A stretch of 12,414 nucleotides of DNA from an uncultured Eubacterium sp. (GTDB lineage Bacteria > Bacillota > Clostridia > Lachnospirales > Lachnospiraceae), in NCBI GenBank assembly GCA_910584595.1, contig CAJUBQ010000121.1:1-12414 (forward strand), read 5' to 3'. The notes under the pieces are model-generated. The model ran no database searches and had not been told where the DNA came from. It was given only the letters and a program-made list of their open reading frames with translations. Numbering within the stretch: the stretch's first letter is position 1; the number at the start of each line of letters is the position of its first letter. Position numbers and translations under genes: made by a program. This document shows positions 12,189-12,414 of the stretch, one piece after another.

Positions 12189-12414
12189 ATGGCAGTAATC
12201 CTTATGGTTGATGATGAGCGATCTATTTTAGAGCTTGTGAAAAATGGGCTGCAAAAAGACGGACATTTCGTTACTGTCTATACGTCTGCCACACAGGTTC
12301 CGCTGGATAAGCTGAACAGATACGATTTGATTATACTGGATATTATGATGCCGGATATAGACGGATTTTCTTATTGCAATAAAATCCGTTCATTGGTGGA
12401 CTGCCCTATTCTCT
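12189..12414 (+). CDS. OmpR-type response regulator, receiver domain only (cut by window edge)
   Basis: The ATG at 12189 follows AAGGAGG by seven bases. The 75 visible residues begin MAVILMVDDERSILELVKNG and hold the acidic pair D8-D9 and phospho-acceptor D51 in LIILDIMMPDIDG. The output domain and presumably a kinase gene lie beyond the edge. Directly behind lanFEG and the lipoprotein, it is expected to control the immunity genes in response to peptide antibiotic, as in related two-component/ABC immunity loci. Confidence 0.9.
   Translation, partial: MAVILMVDDERSILELVKNGLQKDGHFVTVYTSATQVPLDKLNRYDLIILDIMMPDIDGFSYCNKIRSLVDCPIL

Noticed and set aside
1..12414. CRISPR arrays, tRNA or rRNA genes, origins
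   Set aside because: No regularly spaced repeats, cloverleaf-like segments or rRNA sequence were seen on either strand.

Overview
The window looks like chromosomal DNA of a gut-type Clostridia, most likely Lachnospiraceae. This rests on AT-rich intergenic DNA, strong AGGAGG-type ribosome binding sites, VanRS-like regulators, and remnants of conjugative elements and lantibiotic-immunity genes typical of that group. No rRNA, tRNA, CRISPR array or intact transposase was seen. The organism is inferred from style, not from a marker gene.

Left part (1-5999): every convincing gene is on the minus strand. A MarR-type repressor (1076-1735) leads a drug-export-type ABC operon: ATPase at 65-982, then the permease, of which only the first 22 codons lie in the window. 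The operon promoter (1786-1814) carries three GTAC-N2-GTAC motifs, and an intrinsic-terminator-like hairpin lies between repressor and ATPase. Next is a Gp37/Gp68-like (DUF5131) protein with a radical-SAM-like cysteine motif. Then comes a tightly packed four-gene operon: phospholipid-N-methyltransferase-like enzyme (5394-5999), VTT/DedA-like membrane protein (4843-5382), OmpR/VanR-type regulator (4178-4861) and VanS-like kinase (3000-4181). It reads as a sense-and-modify-the-membrane module.

Middle (6000-7491): a graveyard region. It has a 57-bp inverted repeat, a possible 46-codon ORF, the frameshifted 3' tail of a conjugative-element relaxase, and an orphan 144-residue protein of unknown function. 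Plus-strand genes follow: a tyrosine phosphatase (7492-8055) and a HAD-like hydrolase (8121-8819) behind one plausible promoter.

8820-9770 is a chain of broken genes: an unidentified 51-codon fragment, a 42-residue helix-turn-helix protein, the C-terminal end of a DNA cytosine-5 methyltransferase, a truncated ORF that may be its restriction partner, and a piece of a MobA/MobL relaxase. It is best read as a deleted restriction-modification and mobilisation region.

Right part (9845-end): an intact lantibiotic-immunity-type exporter, lanF-lanE-lanG, followed by a 39-codon lipoprotein gene with a perfect lipobox and then, from its own promoter, the start of an OmpR-type response regulator cut by the window edge. 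The recurring theme is defence against membrane-active or small-molecule antimicrobials (three separate modules), assembled around mobile-element scars.
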